Source: Gordonia sp. ABSL11-1
GTDB lineage: Bacteria > Actinomycetota > Actinomycetes > Mycobacteriales > Mycobacteriaceae
NCBI RefSeq assembly: GCF_030315685.1
Contig: NZ_JASXSI010000004.1
Location: 124,001-188,000 of the forward strand
Direction of reading: 5' to 3'
DNA: 64,000 nucleotides
The position numbers and the translations under genes are program-made. Every line of letters begins with the position of its first letter. Positions within the stretch are counted from its first letter, which is position 1. The notes under the pieces are model-generated. The model did no database searches, was not told the origin of the DNA, and was given only the letters and a program-made list of their open reading frames with translations. Positions 63,157-64,000 of this stretch are shown one piece after another.

Positions 63157-64000
63157 TCAGTCGACCAATTCACTCGCCGAGAACGTACGGTTCTCGTCGC
63201 GGTCGGCGAAGTAGCTGGTCAGCGTCTTCGCCAGGTCACCCTGATCCCACGCCTCTCCCACCGAGGTGAAGGTCTCCTCGACGGTCGGCGCGGCCATCAG
63301 CATGACCTTGCCGCCGTAGACGACGAACACCTGTCCGGTGACCTGCGCGGCGTCGGGTGCGGCCAGGTAGGTCACGAGGTTCACGACGTGTTCGGGCGAC
63401 AACGGATCGACACCGTCGGTCGGCGCCTCGCCGAACACGTCGGAGGTCATCGACGTCCGGGCCCGGGGGCAGATCGCGTTCGCACGGACGCCGTAGCGCC
63501 CCAGAGCCCGGGATGCCGACACCGTCAGCGCGATGATCCCCGACTTCGCCGCCGCGTAGTTGGCCTGTCCACCCGGACCCAGCAGGCCGGCCTCCGACGC
63601 GGTGTTGATCAGCCGGCCGTACACCGGGGCACCCGCGGCCTTCGACGCGGCACGCCAGTGGCTCGCGGCATTGCGGTTGAGCAGGAAGTGCCCGCGCAGG
63701 TGGACCCGGATGACCAGGTCCCACTCGTCGTCGGTCATGTTGAAGAGCATCTTGTCGCGGGTGATGCCCGCGTTGCTCATGACCACGTCGAGTCCACCGA
63801 GATCCTCGGTGGCGGTCCGCATGATCTCGGTTGCGGTCGCGGACTCCGCGATGTCACCAGCGACCGGCACCGCACGGCCACCCGCACTGCTGATGACGTC
63901 GACGACGTCACTCGAATCCAACGACGACGCAAGGTCGTTCACGATCACGGCCGCACCGTGTGCGGCCAACCCGATCGCCTCCGCGCGACCGAGCCCCCCA
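63157..64000 (-). CDS. hsd4A: 17-beta-hydroxysteroid/3-hydroxyacyl-CoA dehydrogenase (SDR), 5' end missing
   Basis: At least 280 residues of a classical SDR are present. Upstream of the window edge lies the Gly-rich loop start, whose tail (GGLGRAEAIG) is just visible at 63971-64000. The rest has SNAGITRDKMLFNMTDDEW, the catalytic Ser in NTASEAGLLG and YAAAK. It matches M. tuberculosis Rv3502c (Hsd4A) closely. It acts in sterol side-chain/ring metabolism. The N-terminus is outside the window. Confidence 0.88.
   Translation of the reverse strand, partial: GGLGRAEAIGLAAHGAAVIVNDLASSLDSSDVVDVISSAGGRAVPVAGDIAESATATEIMRTATEDLGGLDVVMSNAGITRDKMLFNMTDDEWDLVIRVHLRGHFLLNRNAASHWRAASKAAGAPVYGRLINTASEAGLLGPGGQANYAAAKSGIIALTVSASRALGRYGVRANAICPRARTSMTSDVFGEAPTDGVDPLSPEHVVNLVTYLAAPDAAQVTGQVFVVYGGKVMLMAAPTVEETFTSVGEAWDQGDLAKTLTSYFADRDENRTFSASELVD

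Overview
The window is a high-GC actinobacterial chromosome segment. Gene order and protein sequences point to the Mycobacteriales, most likely Gordonia or a close relative. The signs are mycothiol synthesis (mshA), SenX3-RegX3, CarD, DisA, MhuD, an Mce operon, and two runs of genes in the same order as the Mycobacterium tuberculosis blocks Rv0486-Rv0499 and Rv3579c-Rv3592. The genus is inferred; no rRNA gene is present. I found no tRNA, rRNA, CRISPR array, insertion sequence or prophage.

Layout. (1) 1-15.4 kb is the Rv0486-Rv0499 block, mostly on the minus strand: mshA, a YbjN-like gene, gpm1, senX3-regX3, an Rv0495c-like gene, ppx, a membrane protein, a sugar-phosphate isomerase-like gene and a thioesterase-like gene. 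An APC transporter, an acyl-CoA ligase and a DUF2975/HTH pair are inserted between the YbjN-like gene and gpm1. (2) 15.4-32.8 kb is accessory: a P450-TetR pair with a probable leaderless promoter, a zinc ABC importer behind a possible Zur site, a lipoprotein glycosidase, a tightly coupled four-gene operon for an extracellular polysaccharide (BcsB-like, membrane protein, BcsA-like synthase, GT39-like), two esterases/hydrolases and pxpA. (3) 32.9-50.7 kb is the Rv3579c-Rv3592 block: rlmB, cysS, ispF, ispD, carD, lpqE, radA, disA, an Rv3587c-like gene, canB, mutY, a hydrolase, mhuD. Inserted after disA is a glutarate-type module (family III CoA-transferase plus glutaryl-CoA dehydrogenase) flanked by a frameshifted MFS gene and a LacI-type regulator with three frameshifts. 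(4) 50.7-64 kb is lipid/sterol related: an aldehyde dehydrogenase under an exact KstR-type box, then the mce4 operon (yrbE4AB, mce4A-F, two Mce-associated proteins) next to hsd4A, which runs off the right edge.

How the genes work together. The mce4 operon should build a sterol importer, with hsd4A in steroid ring or side-chain processing. The znu genes form a complete zinc uptake system. The 22.5-29.3 kb operon looks like a synthase plus export partner for a beta-glycan-like polymer, with a secreted GH5-like glycosidase encoded convergently beside it. It has no visible c-di-GMP receptor and its product is unknown, so it is the best candidate here for an undescribed system. Two families of short palindromic intergenic repeats recur at gene ends and deserve a genome-wide count.
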